From the NCBI RefSeq assembly GCF_009497895.1, contig NZ_CP033116.1, positions 2,108,001-2,172,000 of the forward strand: a DNA stretch of 64,000 nucleotides. Direction: 5' to 3'. The DNA comes from Halopseudomonas pelagia (GTDB taxonomy: Bacteria; Pseudomonadota; Gammaproteobacteria; Pseudomonadales; Pseudomonadaceae). The notes under the pieces are model-generated. The model made no database searches. It saw nothing but the letters and a program-made list of their open reading frames with translations, and was not told where the DNA came from. Each line of letters starts with the position of its first letter. Positions within the stretch are counted from its first letter, which is position 1. Below, piece by piece: positions 62,501 to 64,000 of this stretch. Position numbers and translations under genes: made by a program.

Positions 62501-63604
62501 TCACAGGCCGGCAGCATCAGGGCTGACCAGTTGCTCAATAGCCCGGTTGATTGAGGCCTGTTTGCTGAGCTGATCAAACAGGTCTCCGGCCGCCTCGCCC
62601 TGGATCAGGCCCAGCAGTACGCCCAATACCGATCCCCTGTGTACATTGTCTCCACCCACTTCAGCATTGACCTGCAAGGCCTGCAGTGGATCCTGCTGGT
62701 GTTTGCAGGCCAGATACAACACCGCAGGCCATGCGTCACTGATGTAACAGGCGGGGGACAGCACATTGCCGATCACCTCACGCTCCGCGTGCCTGCCTTC
62801 TACCAGCTTGGTCAGATCCCGGCGTGACACTCCCCGCGCTGCATTCAGCAGTAACTCCCGCACCTGGGTGTCGTCCTCACGAAACAGCAAGCCGTCAATC
62901 AACTGCACATAGGCGTCGCATACATCGGCGAGAAAATCATCCGGGTGGGTCAATGCCAGATGCTCACGGCACAGCTGACGGGTGTCTGCCAACGAGGTGC
63001 CGCGCAATCGTTCGCCGATCACGAGTGGGGCGATGGTCACCAGGCCGCCAATCGATGGCGTATCGTGAGTAACTGCAGCGCACTGATCAGGCGGGGACCC
63101 TTTAGCGAGATTGGCAAAGAAGCCGCGGTGATAGGATTCAGCGTAGGTATCCGGGTGGGCCGAGTCGTCTGCCATCATCAGCTGAATATAGGCCCGCAGA
63201 AATCCATCGCGATCATAATGCCCGCCGGCGGCGTTCATCACCTCTATCAGCGTCAGCGCGCAATGGGCGTTGAGGGTGTTGTCACCGGCGCGCATGCCCT
63301 GATGGTAATGCACGTTGGGGCGGTCCCAGTACTGGGCTTTGCCCTTGAGAATCACGTCGCCGACGATACTGGTCTGGTTCTGGGCCGCGGCAGCCTTGCG
63401 GCCGCCGCCGCTGGTCGAATGAAGGGACATGATCGAGGACGGATGGAAGGTGGGCGGCGCTTCAAAAGTCTTGATCCCGTTCGGGAACGCCTCATCAATG
63501 TCACTGACGCGGTAGTACCAATGCACCGGCATGGCCAGTGCATCGCCGATAAACAGATTGTGCAGGGCGGCAGTCGCCCTGGAAGTGATTACCGCGTCCA
63601 TCAT
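62501..63604 (-). CDS. ADP-ribosylglycohydrolase family protein
   Basis: 367 residues of the DraG/ARH family: an ALHNLFIGDALAMPVHW start, MRAGDNTLNAHCAL with metal-binding-type acidic residue, HDTPSIGGLVTIAP, and GGDNVHRGSVLGVLLG near the C-terminus, where the family has its second Asp-rich metal motif. Such enzymes remove ADP-ribose from proteins or hydrolyse ADP-ribosyl compounds with two Mg ions. No ADP-ribosyltransferase gene is in the window, so it is an orphan here. Confidence 0.88.
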   Translation of the reverse strand: MMDAVITSRATAALHNLFIGDALAMPVHWYYRVSDIDEAFPNGIKTFEAPPTFHPSSIMSLHSTSGGGRKAAAAQNQTSIVGDVILKGKAQYWDRPNVHYHQGMRAGDNTLNAHCALTLIEVMNAAGGHYDRDGFLRAYIQLMMADDSAHPDTYAESYHRGFFANLAKGSPPDQCAAVTHDTPSIGGLVTIAPLVIGERLRGTSLADTRQLCREHLALTHPDDFLADVCDAYVQLIDGLLFREDDTQVRELLLNAARGVSRRDLTKLVEGRHAEREVIGNVLSPACYISDAWPAVLYLACKHQQDPLQALQVNAEVGGDNVHRGSVLGVLLGLIQGEAAGDLFDQLSKQASINRAIEQLVSPDAAGL

Positions 63605-63774
63605 GCTTGTCCCTTGGTTGGTTTCCCCGAGCTTAACGTAGTGCCGGTTGAGTGCTTCATCGCAGGTGTTTCAAAGAAATTCGACGGGTTTTCTGCCCTT
63701 GCGTTATTGATTCGCGAGCGCTTTTCATAAAGCCGGGATATGATTCGCGCCCCACCTCTCAGCACCAGACCATC

Positions 63775-64000
63775 ATGCTCAGCAACGCTATTTATACTGA
63801 CCTTTCGGGTTACTACGATTTAATGTGCGCGGATATCGATTACCGCGCCCAGAGCCACTGTATTCACCGGCTGCAGCAGTTGCTCGGGAATGGCGGGAAG
63901 ACGCATCTGGATCTGGCCTGTGGGACCGGGCCGCATGTGCGGCATCTGCTTGATGCGGGCTACCAAAGCAGTGGTTTGGATATCAATCAGCCGATGCTGG
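63775..64000 (+). CDS. SAM-dependent methyltransferase, 5' part
   Basis: The first ~75 residues are visible: YYDLMCADIDYRAQ, then motif I DLACGTGPHVRHLLDAGY and motif II-like SGLDINQPML. This is the start of a class I methyltransferase; the rest lies past the window edge. The methylated substrate cannot be judged. It diverges from the ADP-ribosylglycohydrolase gene. Confidence 0.88.
   Translation, partial: MLSNAIYTDLSGYYDLMCADIDYRAQSHCIHRLQQLLGNGGKTHLDLACGTGPHVRHLLDAGYQSSGLDINQPML

Noticed and set aside
1..64000. CRISPR arrays, tRNA or rRNA genes, prophage and integron attachment sites.
   Set aside because: No regularly spaced direct repeats, tRNA-like cloverleaf with CCA context, rRNA sequence or phage structural genes were seen.

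Overview
The window reads as about 64 kb of chromosome from a GC-rich gammaproteobacterium of the Pseudomonas group. A marine or halotolerant Pseudomonas/Halopseudomonas-like organism is my best guess. This rests on gene content (paired DUF4398 lipoproteins, an ABZJ_00895-family protein, a TRAP-TAXI transporter, a YbbA/YbbP-type ABC system, PAAR-Tae4-Tai4) and protein style. No rRNA, tRNA or other taxonomic marker is present, so the genus is inference. I see no CRISPR array, prophage or replication origin.

Layout. 0.3-4 kb: GH114 glycosidase, DJ-1/PfpI protein, ribbon-helix-helix protein, a periplasmic binding protein and nadE. 4-10.3 kb, minus strand: a likely operon of GST, a PPOX/ferredoxin-reductase/ferredoxin fusion and an NTF2-like protein, with two tandem LysR regulators and a DMT exporter. 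10.5-12.8 kb: tenA, then an orphan type VI secretion cassette (PAAR, amidase effector Tae4, immunity Tai4) with touching reading frames. 13-20 kb: SDR, a small acidic protein missed by length cutoffs, an ABZJ_00895 membrane protein, a YnbA/YnbB-like phospholipid operon with PlsC, a decayed second copy of the ABZJ_00895 3' end, and the DUF4398/OmpA pair. 20.2-23.9 kb: an operon of DUF2141 protein, carotenoid oxygenase, LytS-type kinase and LytTR regulator. 24-27 kb: YtoQ, PaiB, a beheaded isochorismatase-family gene, and a lipoprotein with the sedolisin (S53) fold but apparently no catalytic residues.

27.2-37 kb looks accessory: a MocR regulator facing a DJ-1 protein, a LysR facing a cupin and an MFS exporter, the 5' stump of a membrane-anchored Mrr-like nuclease ending next to an IS3-family element, two tandem AT-richer paralogous lipoproteins, and about 1 kb of apparently non-coding DNA. 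37-47 kb: TRAP-TAXI transporter, AEC carrier, epoxide-hydrolase-like enzyme, START protein, a large lipoprotein, and an HxlR/methyltransferase/SDR operon. 47.3-64 kb: a large MscS-type channel, succinate-semialdehyde dehydrogenase, CIA30 protein, DMT exporter, ABC permease and ATPase, MFS, a coupled three-gene operon with a Tat-exported aldo/keto reductase, a second aldo/keto reductase, an ADP-ribosylglycohydrolase, and the start of a methyltransferase gene cut by the window edge.

The most interesting items are the pseudo-sedolisin lipoprotein, the orphan T6SS cassette, the carotenoid-cleavage/two-component operon, the YnbA-like enzyme with altered metal-binding residues, and the Tat-exported aldo/keto reductase coupled to two membrane proteins. 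Functions are assigned by reading motifs and by memory of families; no database search was possible.
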